From NCBI GenBank assembly GCA_013339895.1, contig JABACO010000003.1:10724163-10788162 (forward strand): a DNA stretch of 64,000 bases, given 5' to 3'. The position numbers and the translations under genes were made by a program. The DNA is from Ephydatia muelleri (lineage: Eukaryota; Porifera; Demospongiae; Spongillida; Spongillidae). Numbering within the stretch: position 1 is the first letter of the stretch; every line of letters starts with the position of its first letter. Shown here one piece after another: positions 44,692-56,990 of the stretch. The notes below the pieces were generated by a model. That model was not told the origin of the DNA and searched no databases. It worked only from the letters and a program-made list of their open reading frames with translations.

Positions 44692-45649
44692 CTCTGCCCG
44701 ACTCTAAGGTGGGCATGATGATGGCAGAACTCAACAAACATGTTACACAGATGATTGTCAACATCTGTTTTACAGGACAAGGGGAGGAGATTAACTAACC
44801 ACCTGTATTTTGTAGTCAGGCTCACAATGATTTTTTTGCACACTACCAATCAAACACTAGACAGCCTGCATAATGACCACAGTGCTGTATGTACCACGTT
44901 TCATAATTGCATTGATCTTAAAACCACAGCACAGTGGTTGGAAATCAACTGATAATATGTTCACACATGTAACCAGCTCAGCAAAAGGTCACAGCATGCA
45001 GACACTTTTAGAAAGCCTACAAGTGTGCCCTGATGTATACCTATTGCCAGGTATGGCCTAATACATATTACCATGCCTTCCCATATCCGAAAGCAGTCGA
45101 CTGCAGCTCGTGATGAAAGTTCTTCAGTAGCTGAAGTGATACGTATCAACCAGGTCCAGGACAAAGAGCTGCGAGCATTGAGGATCATGGTCGAAGATCA
45201 GAACACTAAAATCGCCAACCACTGTAGAAGATATGGGGGGAACAATAGAATCGCACCTCGTACCCAAGAAAACAACCGAAAGGTCTAAGGCAATTCCTAA
45301 GGATTTGCTGGTAAGTTGTTTGAGTTACACTACACAATGTCACATTACCTTCTCTCTTATCAAACCAGGACAAAGGGAAGATATTGTATGGTTCTATGGA
45401 TGCAGCGGCGTTCGAGTTGTCACAAAGGTTCGCTCGCTACAGTACTGTATAATACCGAGTCTATATCTAAAGACCGATCACGTGCATATTGTGTAAGGTC
45501 CTCCGTGCATCTGGCCATGGCAAGTACAGTGGAAGCTCAAACTGCTGAAGAAGCCAAAAGTTTCTCCAAGTCTGAGTTGTGTGACCGGAAGCTCGTAATA
45601 TAGATCTGCAGATGCCAGCCAGCCGGAATCTTGCAGTTAATAGAAATAT
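44692..45649 (+). other. Unassigned; possible exons
   Basis: A frame at 45073-45288 (MPSHIRKQSTAARDESSS...) and a possible intron (GTAAGT at 45312 to CAG before GACAAAGGG at about 45370) suggest coding exons, but I cannot identify a protein. They abut the dispersed repeat at 45650. Confidence 0.3.
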
Positions 45650-46150
45650 CAACCAGTTCAACGTTTGATGTGTGGCCATGGTGAAGCAAAAATTAGACAC
45701 ACTTAGACGCCAGTCTGGAGTAGCACAGCCACGTTTATTTTGTGGAGGGTATGCTACGCCAGATTACTTACAAGTACAGTTCGTTCAACATGGTACCGGT
45801 ACTAGTAGAAGCGGGCCAGGATTGAACGTGTGTTGGCTGATCAATGACAGGCTGAGGCGCAGCTATAAAGCTCAGTTGCCACCTCCGACTTAGAAGCATT
45901 TCCGCTGTTGAGGACCGATCTGAGATCGCGCGCTTATATTAGGAAACTAGTTCGTGCATGCATGACGTAAAGCACGACTTACTGCATTAGTACTAATTAC
46001 TTTTTCTTTGACGATTTTTAGCGCTGTTCCTTTCAATGCAAATACCATACAATACATATCATTATGATTTTCCGATTTTTCTCTATCCACTGATGCAATC
46101 GAAAAATATTTTCGACTTAAAATGCATTGATGTCCTCTCGATGTATTGGA
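45650..46150 (+). repeat. Dispersed repeat with a short conserved ORF (copy 2)
   Basis: Homologous to 36030-36473 in inverted orientation. The 73-codon frame at 45672-45893 shares QKLDTL..QSGVAQPRLFCGG, TPDYLQVQ and DRLRRSYKAQ with copy 1, which suggests selection or recent common ancestry. The non-coding tail with GATGTCCTCTCGATG is also shared. Confidence 0.55.
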
Positions 46151-46179
46151 ATTTCTGGTACATTGGGAGGTTTTTTTTT

Positions 46180-46265
46180 TACACAGAGCCGACAGTGAGC
46201 ACAATAGAAGAACGTTCAATGCCATGAAGAAGGAACTTGCCGTACACCTCTTCCATCGCACATAG
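46180..46265 (+). pseudogene. hAT transposase C-terminal scrap
   Basis: EPTVSTIEERS, with a frame change to FNAMKKELAVHLFHRT, resembles the hAT dimerisation motif (TV.T.ERSF..MK). Only about 28 residues. Confidence 0.35.
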
Positions 46266-46289
46266 TACGTTGTGGTGGTGTAGATTTAT

Positions 46290-48164
46290 TATAAGTCACA
46301 GTCTCACGTAACGATCATGCAGGAGCTGTAAGGACACACTTCGAGACACTGAAGAGAGCACATCGCGACTCAAATGCCGAAGGTGAAGAACTAGACAGAG
46401 TGAACCAATCCCGCCAAACCAAAAGAAAAAAGCCTCACGCTCGCACAGAGTAGGTGAAATGGACTCCATGCATGCACACGAATATTCTTTCTGACAGCTG
46501 TTTACCCGGCGCCAAGCGGTAGTGAAAAGGCGTTGAGGGAGGGACTGTCGGTCTGTTATATGACCGACGAAAGTGATAACAGTGGTGATGGCTCTATTGT
46601 GAAGCAAAAGCCACCGTGGTGGTCTGTGAGTCAGTTGAGTGTGCGTAGATATTAACTGATTGCTTTCACTCGCCCTGCTCGCGACATTTCATCGTTAATA
46701 CGATATTCTTCTCATGCAGTGCTTGATGCTTTTATGGAAAATCTTGACAAGCGCCACGAGAGTACTAGAAGTGCATGGCTGTCAGAAACGAGTAGTCGGC
46801 TCGCCCTCAAAGAGGCCTCCACCGGAAGAATGTCCCAGTAACTTCGTCACAGATGTGGTCGAGGATCCTGAAGAAGAGGAAAGATGTATAAGTGAAGAAG
46901 ACTTTGACCCATTGGCAACCAATTGGAATAGCAAAACGTTTATTTGCTCTATTTTATTCCAGTTGTGTATGCATATCCCATATAATCTTATTAACGTTGC
47001 CGCCAACTTATTCCTATTACTGGCATGCGCAAACATAGACGTTACCCAGGTAACCCTAACCAGCCTTCAAGTATGCAGAACAGTAAAAATGGATTATATC
47101 ACGTTTCGAAAACATGGCGTGCACAGAGTCTGCCCACGTTTAGAGGACGTATGCAGAAAGGTGACAACGAATATACTGAATCCCTATGCAGACCGCGATA
47201 TCATACGTGTAAGTGAAATGTTCGTCTGAGACATATACAGATCCCGCATTCGAGACGTGTGAAAAACCGCCCAGTGCATGTGTCAAGTGCAGACGCGTAT
47301 CGATCAATATAGGTGCAATATACAATACTGTATACGGTATACTGTTGCGCCGTGATCTCTGATTTTGCTTATAGAACCCAGTAACAGGGCCATCTTGGTG
47401 GTCTCCTCCTCCAAGGAGATGCTCCCACCTCTACCATCCGTTGACTCGGTGGTTTTTAAAGTATATTTTTTCGTTTACAATTTCAAGATGCTTATTGTGG
47501 TCGTCTTTATACTGACACGTGTTATCTAACGACAATCTTGCCAGGCTTTAAAATATCTCAATACGTAGAAGACAATCGTACATGTAAGGGGCTGGAGATT
47601 TTTTATAATAGGATCAGCATTTCATCGATCCCAAATGGTTGCCATGCTACTGTCTTTATGGTAACATCCCCGATGACCAATTTTGTGGTCACGTGCCTCC
47701 TCGCCGCACACTATTTGGAAGTAAAGCGGGCTGCCACAGTTTAGGGGCTCGTCTTGACGGGCTTGGCGATTGATGCAAATGACGTACGGTAGGGTAGTGC
47801 AGACCAAAACGTACGTAAGCCTTATCGCTTGCAGTATATAATAGTTATACGTACGTTTGGGTCTAGGTACTTGACCATCTACATCCAATAGCTGTAGAGG
47901 TATATTGTTACATAACGAGAGGTAGGCTTTATCGTATCAATCCTGCGGTTGGGTGGAGCTGAATAGGGAGGGGTTCATCCGAACCCCAACAGGCACGCAC
48001 AACACACGCACACATACACACACACGCACACACATACACACACGCAAACACGTACACACGCGCAACACACACGCACGCACACACACACACACACACACGC
48101 ACACACGCACACGCGCACACACACGCACACACACGCACACACACACGCACACACACACACACAC

Positions 48165-48221
<57 letters not shown>

Positions 48222-48420
48222 CCTGGATCCGCCACTGTTAAATTCCAAAACGTATGTGGGCGCGCGTGTGTCCTAATTGTCAACCTGTCATTGAGTGCAA
48301 ACAGCGTATACTAGCCGATTTTAATTTATTGCTATTTGCATTATAAGACCGGATTAGAGTGAAAACACAAGGAGTGTTCGATTCAATTCAATTTCCCACA
48401 CATTGATATAGGCAATTCAA
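46290..48420 (+). other. Possible 5' exons or unidentified gene, plus intergenic DNA
   Basis: ATG 46558 opens a 22-codon stretch ending at a GTGAGT donor. A CAG acceptor precedes 46719, followed by an open acidic/Pro-rich frame up to about 47230 (SKRPPPEECPSNFV, EDPEEEERCISEEDFDP). A GTAAGT donor lies at about 47210. These could be 5' exons of the RasGEF gene or another gene; I recognise no domain. Confidence 0.3.
47998..48220 (+). repeat. Imperfect (CA)n microsatellite
   Basis: About 220 bp of CA repeats with CG and AA interruptions; open in several frames only because of its periodicity. Confidence 0.95.
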
Positions 48421-51400
48421 ATGAATACAGAGGGAAGGCAAGTAATGGCATGTAATACATGCACTTATAAACTGCCTACAGGCCTACGAAAAGGGATACA
48501 AAAGGATGAAAGATCAACAATACTGAGTCGGGATCAATCTTCAATGAGGAGACAACATCTTGAGGTAGTGGTCCATATAGGGATTACACGTTCGGTGAAA
48601 AAGTGTGCTCGAAATGTATGATGGGGTAAACATTTGGATCGCAGGATACAAGAATGGCCTCTGATGTAGTATGGCCTGACCGGTTTGGTGAAGAAGCTGT
48701 CAAAGGGAAGATCAACCAAGTTGTGTGTTCCAGTACTTAATAAAATTGGAACTTTCAAATATACGGTGAGTATTCGAATATTTAGAGTCGGTATTTGTTT
48801 TATAAACAGTACAATAAGCTGGTGAGGTAAATAACAGTTCGGCTTCATAATGCAAAGGCTTCACCGATTGCCGCCCATGAGATTGGCGGAGGAGCTTCTT
48901 CTGATCGACTCTTGTGCACTACAGAAGATTATCCCAGATGAACTGGTAGACGAGGGTTGGATTGGTCCACGGAAGGTGAGTAGTGAATTCTTGTATGAAA
49001 CTTTCCGTCTTTGCCGGTAGCAGTATTGGGAAATGAACCTGCATGCGTCCTCACAGTTTGCATAGTCTGGCGTCCGGTTAACGTGCTACAACTACGTTGT
49101 CTCATGTACAGGATAGCATGGGTGTATAATGACTGCCGTGTTGTGGGTGGCCGGGAGTCGCGAGTGCAGGGTGTTCGTTGCATGGTATTGGTTCCGTTTT
49201 GTAGGGGATTATTCTAACCCCGTGCGTGCCAGGAAATCGAATAGAAAAATGCGCGATCGATGTACTTCTGTATGCTGTACATACACAGGAGTCGCATAGA
49301 TTATTGGCAATTGAAGCTATCGCCACTAGCACTCGAAAGTCTTGGGTGCAACGCTGTACCTGACCTAACAATTTTGAGTAGCTGGCAATATCCCGAGAGC
49401 AAATCTAACACACCACAAGCAAAAAGAAAGTTGGCTCCTATCCGCAGTCACAAGACATCATTGCCCATACATAGAATGGCAAAGTATGCCGAGATTGCTG
49501 GAGGGGGCAGCCAAACCCCGCAAGTGCCATGACAACAAACGCAAAGTTTGGCACTAACTGTGTTAAACAGAGTAGTGTATCACTTCCTTTCTTGGAACAT
49601 GAGATTCTCTTTTGTGTGAGAGTGTATAGGGTGTTTGTGTGGGAGTGTATAGGGTGTGAATATACACATATCTATGTACATTTAGGTTGTGGGAAATGTT
49701 TTGAGTTTGGTTGGTTAGTATTATAATATCCCCCTTGTGATATGGCTTTACAATACTGCATTGTCAAAACCTGTGCAGGATGAGTTGTCTCCAAACATCA
49801 CAGCCATGGTTCACCACTTCAACAACCTTGCACTGTTGGTTCCAACTGAAATCCTGGCTGAAGCCACATCGCAACTGCGTGCGAAAGTTGTCTCTACCTT
49901 CATTAAGGTTAGTAATTAAACATTCACATGAAATGTTTGCACCAAAACAAAGGCATAATAATCAAGTGTTTTGTGTACATTCACATGCAAGTCACATAAA
50001 AAATAATAATTCTCTGCCAGGTTGCAGAGGCGTGCCATCAGCTCAAGAACTATCACTCCTTGAAGGCAGTACTAGCAGGTCTGCAGTGCACACCAGTGTA
50101 CAGGCTGAGGAAAACTTGGAAGAAGGTGTCTCGGACGAGAATGAGGTTGGTGTGTGTTAAATTGTAAGTGCACGTCTGTGTGCACATTTGTCTGAGGAAT
50201 AGGTGTGCACAACTATGAGGGTGGAACTCCTATAACTGACATACTCAGAAAATGCCATTTTAATAGTCATAACAACATTATTCCTTACTAAAAGTTCATA
50301 ACTGCACAATACTTCTGGCTAAGATCCATGTGAATTTGGGCATGTCTGTTATGTCTCTAAACCGCCATTTCAGACATATGTATTCAATTTCTAGCATACA
50401 CATGTGTCCCAGGGTCGAAGTTTTACGCAGTCCATTCTTGTCTTTGCCTCCACCATAATAGATCATTTCAAGAGTTGAGTGCCCTAATGACAGAAGAAGG
50501 AAACTGTACCCTGTATCAAAGAGAGCTAAATCAGCATCTTAAAAATAAAATACCACTCGTACCGTACCTGGGGTTTTTCCTTACCCAAATTGTCCACCTG
50601 GCGTGCCGCCAAAAACTGTGGGAAAGTGGCTGGTTGGCTCTTACTAAAAAAAGTGACCTCACCTGTCCTATTGAATGTGACAGTGACCTGAGCTGCCCAA
50701 ATGGAAGCCATGATGACCCTAATGATGACCCTCCTGGCTGCCAATCAGGAAATGGAAGTGGCTGCCAATCAGGACGTGGAAATGATCTCAGCTCTTTATC
50801 AGGTTTCTCTCCTATGGTACCCTCTTACACCCTTCGCTTATCTAACTTCATACCACACTGTCAGTACCACAGTTCGAGTCCAAATCTGGCCTCAGACACA
50901 CCACAAGATCTGTCAGACTCCCTTTGTAGTTCAATAGGACCAGGCTCTAAGTCAAAAACCAGATACACAGAGCCTAGCACACCATTTAGTCATGAAGATG
51001 ACCAGTTCTGTAAGCTAGAAGATGCTGCACTTTACCGTTACCTGACAAAGAAAAGGGTAACCAACCACAACAGCCAGGATTTCGAATCAGGGATCAGCAT
51101 CTCAGAGCCTAGTATGCCAGACAGTGACCAAGACGATGAACAGTTTTGCAAGCTGGAGGACTCAGAACGTTACAGGAACAGGGAAACCATCAGTAGTGTA
51201 AACTTTGATGAAGATGAGAATCACATTCAAGGAGGCAGGCCCCACACTTACACCTGTATCTCCTCATGCTCACCGCCAGCATTGAGCACCGTTTCTGCAG
51301 ATGTTCACAAAGTGATAGATGAATATTCTCCACCCAAGCATCTGGCATTTGGCTTCACTGACATGTGCAGTGCAAATTCCATGAGACGTTCGTTCTTTAA

Positions 51401-51623
51401 CCAAACTGGTAAATTAAAGTGCTCGCATGCGACCCAGGTGGACTCAGTGAATCCCAAGTATCACCACAGTCCTAAGGCACTATTACACAGATACCAGACT
51501 TCCTCTCTACTTTGTGCTAGCAACATTCAATCAAGAGAAGAGATAAGAAACCTAATCATGAACTATCATAGCAACACTGAAATGGAAAATTACATGTTGT
51601 CATATAAATGGGAGCCTCACTAA
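48421..51623 (+). CDS. RasGEF (Cdc25-homology) guanine-nucleotide exchange factor with interrupted catalytic domain
   Basis: Exons: 48421-48615 (first exon uncertain), 48670-48765, 48838-48975, 49779-49907, 50021-50145 and 50462-51623. Phases agree across all junctions and give 614 aa if 48421 is the start. The RasGEF domain begins RLAEELLLIDSCALQKI and PDELVDEGW, continues LSPNITAMVHHFNNL, then ACHQLKNYHSLKAVLAGL and VYRLRKTW, then SFQELSALM and IPLVPYLGFFLTQIVHL. A long Ser/Asp-rich stretch follows, with repeated DDQFCKLED-type phrases, before the domain seems to resume at the C-terminus (SREEIRNLIMNYHS and ENYMLSYKWEP). RasGEFs load GTP on Ras/Ral/Rap; the target here is unknown. The REM-like region, if any, may lie in unrecognised upstream exons. 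Confidence 0.8.
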
Positions 51624-51658
51624 AGGATTCAAGACTAACCTTTAATAATCCATCTTGT

Positions 51659-52083
51659 TTATGAGCAGGGGGAGCTCCTCAGTGACTGCATATGCACCAA
51701 TCTCACTTTTCAGGTCACTTTGTGATGTGAAGTCCCCCACATGTTGTTACAAAACTTATCATTTTAAATTTTTAGCTGTGTAAGTCAAATGTGTCGAAAC
51801 ACACTCTGGTGTTGATATGTGTACTTTGCACTTTAATGAAGGCATCTCTCCAACAAACCTGTGTAGGTGCATGTGGTTAAGAGCAAACTAATACAAACAT
51901 CCATGAGCAAAACACACAGCACATGCATTTTCTCTCCCTCCTCTCTCTCTCTCTCTCTCTCTCTCTTCTATCTCTCTCTCTCTCTCTCATCCTCTCTCTC
52001 TCCTCTCACCTTCCTCTCTCTCCTCCTCCGTCGTCTCTCTCTCTCTCTCTCTCTCTCTTTCCTGTTTCTCTCCTCCTCTTCTT

Positions 52084-52117
<34 letters not shown>

Positions 52118-52300
52118 CTCTCTGTGGATGAACATTAGGGAGGGGGCGTTCACATCCACTGCCTCTACATCCTTACATGCCACATTGGATCCACAACATG
52201 TGGTTTCAATTAGGTTAACATACGCCTTTGATGAACGGCACGCACTCGCATGTCAGTGATTCATTAAACAAACATAAACATCGAATTACATTGTACCATA
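51659..52300 (+). repeat. Duplicated segment, copy 1, with CT-rich core
   Basis: Begins AGCAGGGGGAGCT, with GTGACTGCATATGCACCAAT and GATGTGAAGTCCCCCA. It passes through a CT-rich microsatellite (51935-52125) and ends with a block containing CAACATGTGGTTTCAATTAG and AACATACGCCTTTGATGAAC. The same order occurs at 54741-55558. It lies directly 3' of the RasGEF gene. Confidence 0.75.
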
Positions 52301-52871
52301 TTGAACATTTTAGTCCATCCTTTGGATTCCATTCCATAAACACTGCTTTACCGTCTTGCATTTCATGATGTACTACTAGTTTCGTGCCCAGACTCAATGA
52401 GTATAGATTTAGCACCGTGGGCGTAGTTTTTGATCAAGCCTTTTAAAACGATGACATCACTCGCACGCTAGCATATAATCCATCAGAGACTGTGCCACTT
52501 TCAGGAAGCCATAGGTCTGCACTTCAATTTTCGCCATTTTACTCCTCTCCTTTTTGAGGAACATCGTACAAATATAGAATAAACATCTAATTGTAGCATT
52601 TTACTTCTGAGCTTCTGAGCTTGTTTTTCAGAAAACACTTTTAGCCGATGAATATATTAATCTGAAATGGCATGTCGGTGTGGGCGCAACTACATGCACG
52701 CAGCAGGTTGTCGAAGGCCAGCTCCCTGACCGGCCAGACCGGCAGGCCACACGCCGGCTTGAGTAGCCGGGATTTTGAATGCCATATCATGAAATAATAC
52801 CATTTGCGCTGCACAATAACACTAAGTAACAAACTATCAATCACATATTATAATGGCGACCTCTAAGACTA

Positions 52872-53001
52872 CTAGTCTCGTCCCCAGGCTCACATGACGT
52901 AACGATTATCGCAGTGAACTGGCAACAATCGTTACGTCATGTGGGCTAGGGGACGAGACTAGAATCATTATGTCATGTGGGTGTGCGGACGAGATTAGAA
53001 G
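52872..53001. mobile_element. Short palindromic MITE with an extra partial arm
   Basis: CTAGTCTCGTCCCCAGGCTC and onward (52872-52907) pairs with its reverse complement at 52927-52962. A degenerate third arm (ATCATTATGTCATGTGGG, GGACGAGATTAG) follows at 52963-53001. Similar single TCTCGT(A/C)CCCA ends occur near 36974, 62751 and 63077. Confidence 0.7.
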
Positions 53002-53937
53002 ATAACCACTCTCGGCACATACTTCACCTGCAAGGGTCCTTTTCCTCTCCAGAGGAAAATTCTGAGTACTTTGAAGCAGCCAGGCTACTCCTTGCCCCCG
53101 GTGTCAATAAGTGGAACGCTACTATCAGAGTGTTGCTGGACCGCGTATTGACACTATTATGAGAGTGTCCCCCAGCATCAAGGAGTAGAACAGGTCAACC
53201 ACAAAGCCCGCAGGTAGAATTCCACTGATACATTCAACCACATGCAACCATGTAGCATGTGGTTCCCAAAATTGGTACACGTATATCTTAGTTTTCAAAT
53301 CTCCTTTGTCATCCATAAATACACTCAAACAGTCAGTGTACAAATTGAAGGTGCTAAAAGTCCAAAACCACAGGATTTGTCTACTGCTCATCGATGAATC
53401 CATGAGCAGTAAAACATGATCATGAAACATGATCCATGTTGCTGTATTGTTACATATTGTCTCACCATCACCTTGGCAAGACAAAAAAGATGTTCATGTG
53501 TGTTAAATGATCAAACACACGGACTAGTGGACATACCTAACTCAAACACATGGACCTGAGGACATACCTAATGATCAAACACATGGACTAGTGGACATCA
53601 AGGTGGTAATATTCATGAAAGAGAATGACCATTTGAGTAATTTTGGATGATGAGAATATAATGGGTTTTCCAGATGCTGAGGTGGCTGCAAATGAAGTTT
53701 AATGGTTAATAAGATTACCTTTCAAGATTTTGAAGTTGCTCTACATGATGTCCTGGTACACACACAAATGCACATAACAAATGCACACACATATATCTTT
53801 AAGAAGTTCCAGTGTACTCACTACACACTAACGTGCACATGCACACACACACACTACATAGAAATGCACACACACACACACTAGCGCACACACATAGACA
53901 CCTTTAGAAAAGAATAGACAAGCGTACAAACATTAAT

Positions 53938-53991
<54 letters not shown>

Positions 53992-54740
53992 AGATCTGCA
54001 TGTGCCAGTGGCTTTGTACCATGCACCATTCAAAAACAGTAGCAGTGTATTTTTGACCTGACCATAGGTGGGATGGAGGAAGGAGATGGGAAGAGGGAAC
54101 GAAAAAGAATGGGGAGGGATATACACTGTATGTGAGAAATCCCTGGGAAAAGAGGAGGAAGGTAAAATTAAGGTATCAATGTAAGGACTTAGAATGACAA
54201 AATGATAATCAATGTATAAGGACTTAGAATGACGAAATTATAAGGAGGTTGGGAGAGAATAACTCATGTGACTGGTAAGACGTACAAGTGGTTCAATGGC
54301 TTATCAGGGAACGGATTTCGTATTGATTGCTATAATATCCATACACCGCACATGACTGCCGAGAACTTTTCAATCGTTCAGTATTAATTTCAGACTATCC
54401 GGTGTTATCCCGTTCTAATTTCACCGAGGTATTATCCAGTATGCGGTCCTGCATGCATGCGTTATACTCAACATCTACAATCAAGCAACGATGTGCTAGC
54501 TGTGTATATTAATACTTGTCTTGTTATACGCGTGTAATTCGCTTAGTGTATAACAATCGTATACTTTTCGTCGCTGTATAACACTGTGTATATAGTATAT
54601 ATACACCTAGTGTATAACTGCCTTTTTCCATAGTGCGGGCTATAGGCCGGAGCCTGGCATGACTTTCGGCAAATGCATTATAACTATGACCCAAAAAGAT
54701 GTCATCAAATCGTTTCAAAAAGGTTCCTTGTGAGGAAGCT
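53002..54740. other. Unassigned region with a (CA)n tract
   Basis: (CA)n at 53938-53986 and CA-rich DNA from 53760. Minus-strand frame 53125-53484 (119 aa, aromatic-rich, KGDLKTKIYVYQFWEPHATW) has coding-like flavour but no family I can name. Short direct repeats ACACATGGACTAGTGGACAT lie near 53520-53600, and GTATAAGGACTTAGAATGAC near 54180-54240. Confidence 0.4.
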
Positions 54741-55558
54741 TATTAGCAGGGGGAGCTGCTCAGTGACTGCATATGCACCAATCTCATTTTTCAGGTCACT
54801 TTGTGATGTGAAGTCCCCCATATGTCGTTACAAAACTTATCATTTTTAGCTGAGTAAAATCAAATGTGTCCAAACATAATCTGGTGATGATGCGTATTTG
54901 CCATACACTTTTAATGAAGACTGGGGCGTCACAAGGAGCGAACTATAATGTAAATCATCCACGAGCAGAAACACATAATAGCACACACATTCATTCTCCT
55001 CCTGCTCTCTCTCTCTCTCTTCATCTTTCTCTCTCTCCTCTCTCTCTTCTTCTCAACCTCTCAGTCTCCTCTCAATCCTCTATTCTCTCTTTCCTTCGTC
55101 CTCTCGATCTCTCTTCTTCTCTCTCTCTTGCCTCTCTCGATCTCTCTCTACTCTTCTCTCTCTCCTCTCTCTCCTCTCTCTCTCTCATCGATCTCCTCTC
55201 CCTCGCTCTATCTCGTCTCATCTCTCGTCTGTCGGGGGTGTCCTCTCTCGCTCTCTCCTCTCTCTCACCTCTCTCTCTATCCGCAACATCTGCTCCTCCT
55301 CCTCTCTCCTCTCCTCACTCTCCTCTTCTCTCTCTCCTCTCTCTACTCTCTCTCTCTCCTCTCTCCTCCTCTCTGTGCTGGACATTAGGCTTTACATCAC
55401 TGCCTTACATCCTTACACGCCACAATTGGAATCGCAACATGTGGTTCCAATTAGATTAACATACGCCTTTCATGAACGACAGCACTTGCATGTCACGTCA
55501 GTGATCATTAAACAAACACATACTACATACAAACACCGAATTACACTGTGTGACAATT
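54741..55558 (+). repeat. Duplicated segment, copy 2, with CT-rich core
   Basis: Same order of blocks as 51659-52300: AGCAGGGGGAGCTGCTCAG, GATGTGAAGTCCCCCAT, a CT-rich tract expanded to 55005-55375, then CAACATGTGGTTCCAATTAG. Direct orientation, about 3.1 kb from copy 1. Confidence 0.75.
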
Positions 55559-55630
55559 AAGTCTGACAGGCCAGACTTCGGGCCGGCCATTGAGGCCACA
55601 CTCCGGCTTAAATCCCCTCCTACCTCCTTT

Positions 55631-55654
55631 CCCCCCCCCCCCCCCCCCCCCCCC
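55631..55654 (+). repeat. Poly-C tract
   Basis: 24 consecutive C. The flanking 55655-56510 shows no supported gene; a frame at 56066-56452 (128 aa) is unrecognised. Confidence 0.9.
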
Positions 55655-56519
55655 AATATTTCTATATTTAACAAGAAGAACTCTCAGTGATCGAGGCCAA
55701 AGAATAACAAAGTATCTCGGGGATGGGTGTGTGTTTGTGTGTGGTGGGGGGGTTGGAAATCTGGAAAGCTGAGTATTTAATAGGGTCAACGTTTTAAGTA
55801 TATGTTAGTACAAAGTAATTTATTCTCCCACCTGCCAACAACCGGATTATTCGAATGACTTCATTTCACTAATGTACTCCCAGAAAACCCGAATCACATG
55901 CCAGTTCTCCCTTTAGTCACTGCATGATGGGTGACACAGATTATTACGATTGTGTGAGCGAGCAATAAGCACTAGGCGTTCAAAGAGTTAGAGTTTTATA
56001 AAGCTGCACAAACAATTAAAGAAATACCACAGGCGTTTCATCATCAAAAAAGGCTAAGATCTCAAATGATCAAGTTGCAACTCGAAATTCCGTGTCCAAA
56101 CAACATCAGGGTATATAATATATTCCCAGAAGAGATTATCGTTCGTCAAACCAGTGAACACGCCCACTTTCTTAGCGGTAATCATTATCGTTCGTATGGC
56201 AAGTTTTTCTATGCGAGGAGAAATTTCAGTAAACATTCAATAAATGTTTTTTACTTACTGAAAATTACTAATAAGCTCAAAACCTTATATATCAATATAG
56301 TTGACCCTAACGCTATATGCATGAGCATGCAGGTACGCAAATGGTCACGAGGCAAAGCTGGCTTCTCACCGCGCCCAATACGAAAAAGACATTGTGCTAG
56401 CGACCGGGTTCGTTCGCACGAAGACACCAAGCCAGTTCTTAGACTGAACTAGCTACATCAGTACTATTCGGAGAACCTGAGTGGGGCGGGAATCAAAATT
56501 AGGGAAACAAGTAAATTAA

Positions 56520-56990
56520 AAAAACTTCTCTATCGAGAAAGTGATTTGGGGAAGTAGGATTGGTGGTGCAAATAGCAAGGGAACAAGGTGCAGTGTACTG
56601 TTCAGTGTGGTTTGATAGAATTGTACAATCAACAGTCCTATAAGAAGCATATTTGCCAAATGTAGGACTATGAGCTATAGAATCCTATCAATCCCACTCG
56701 GGGGAATAAAAATATAAATAAAAACTTGAAATTTCTCTATTGGTAACGAGAAAGTGATTTGTGGGACGTAGGACTGGTGGTGCAAATAGCAAAGAAACAA
56801 GGTTCAGTACTGTTCAGTGGGGGTTGATAGGACTGATTCTACAATCAACAGTCCTACATTTTGCAAATCAGTAAGAAGCCTATTTGCCACATGTAGGACT
56901 AGCTGTAACAGTACTGTACCTTTGCTTTTTGCACCAACAATCTTACATTCTACAGATCACTTTCCCGATGGAGAAGTTTTTGTAGGCTTC
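56520..56990. mobile_element. Two tandem MITE copies related to family A
   Basis: Two units start AACTTCTCTATCGAGAAAGTG (56522) and AATTTCTCTATTGGTAACGAG (56729), each followed by TAGGA.TGGTGGTGCAAATAGC and AAACAAGGT. The second unit is complete, with its right arm (TTTGCTTTTTGCACCA, GATCACTTTCCCGATGGAGA) forming the inverted repeat. The first unit's right arm is shortened. Confidence 0.65.

Noticed and set aside
47929..48283. Overlapping 96-107 aa frames on both strands
   Set aside because: Entirely within the CA microsatellite; compositional artefacts.
51867..52259. 130-aa Ser/Leu-rich frame and its 71-aa Arg/Glu antisense
   Set aside because: Spans the CT-rich tract of a duplicated non-coding repeat.
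53125..53484. 119-aa minus-strand frame as a gene
   Set aside because: It reads like protein in places but has no family match I recognise and no clear splice sites; left as unassigned.
54866..55459. 197-aa Ser/Leu-rich frame
   Set aside because: CT-rich low complexity in the second copy of the same repeat; start and length are not conserved between copies.
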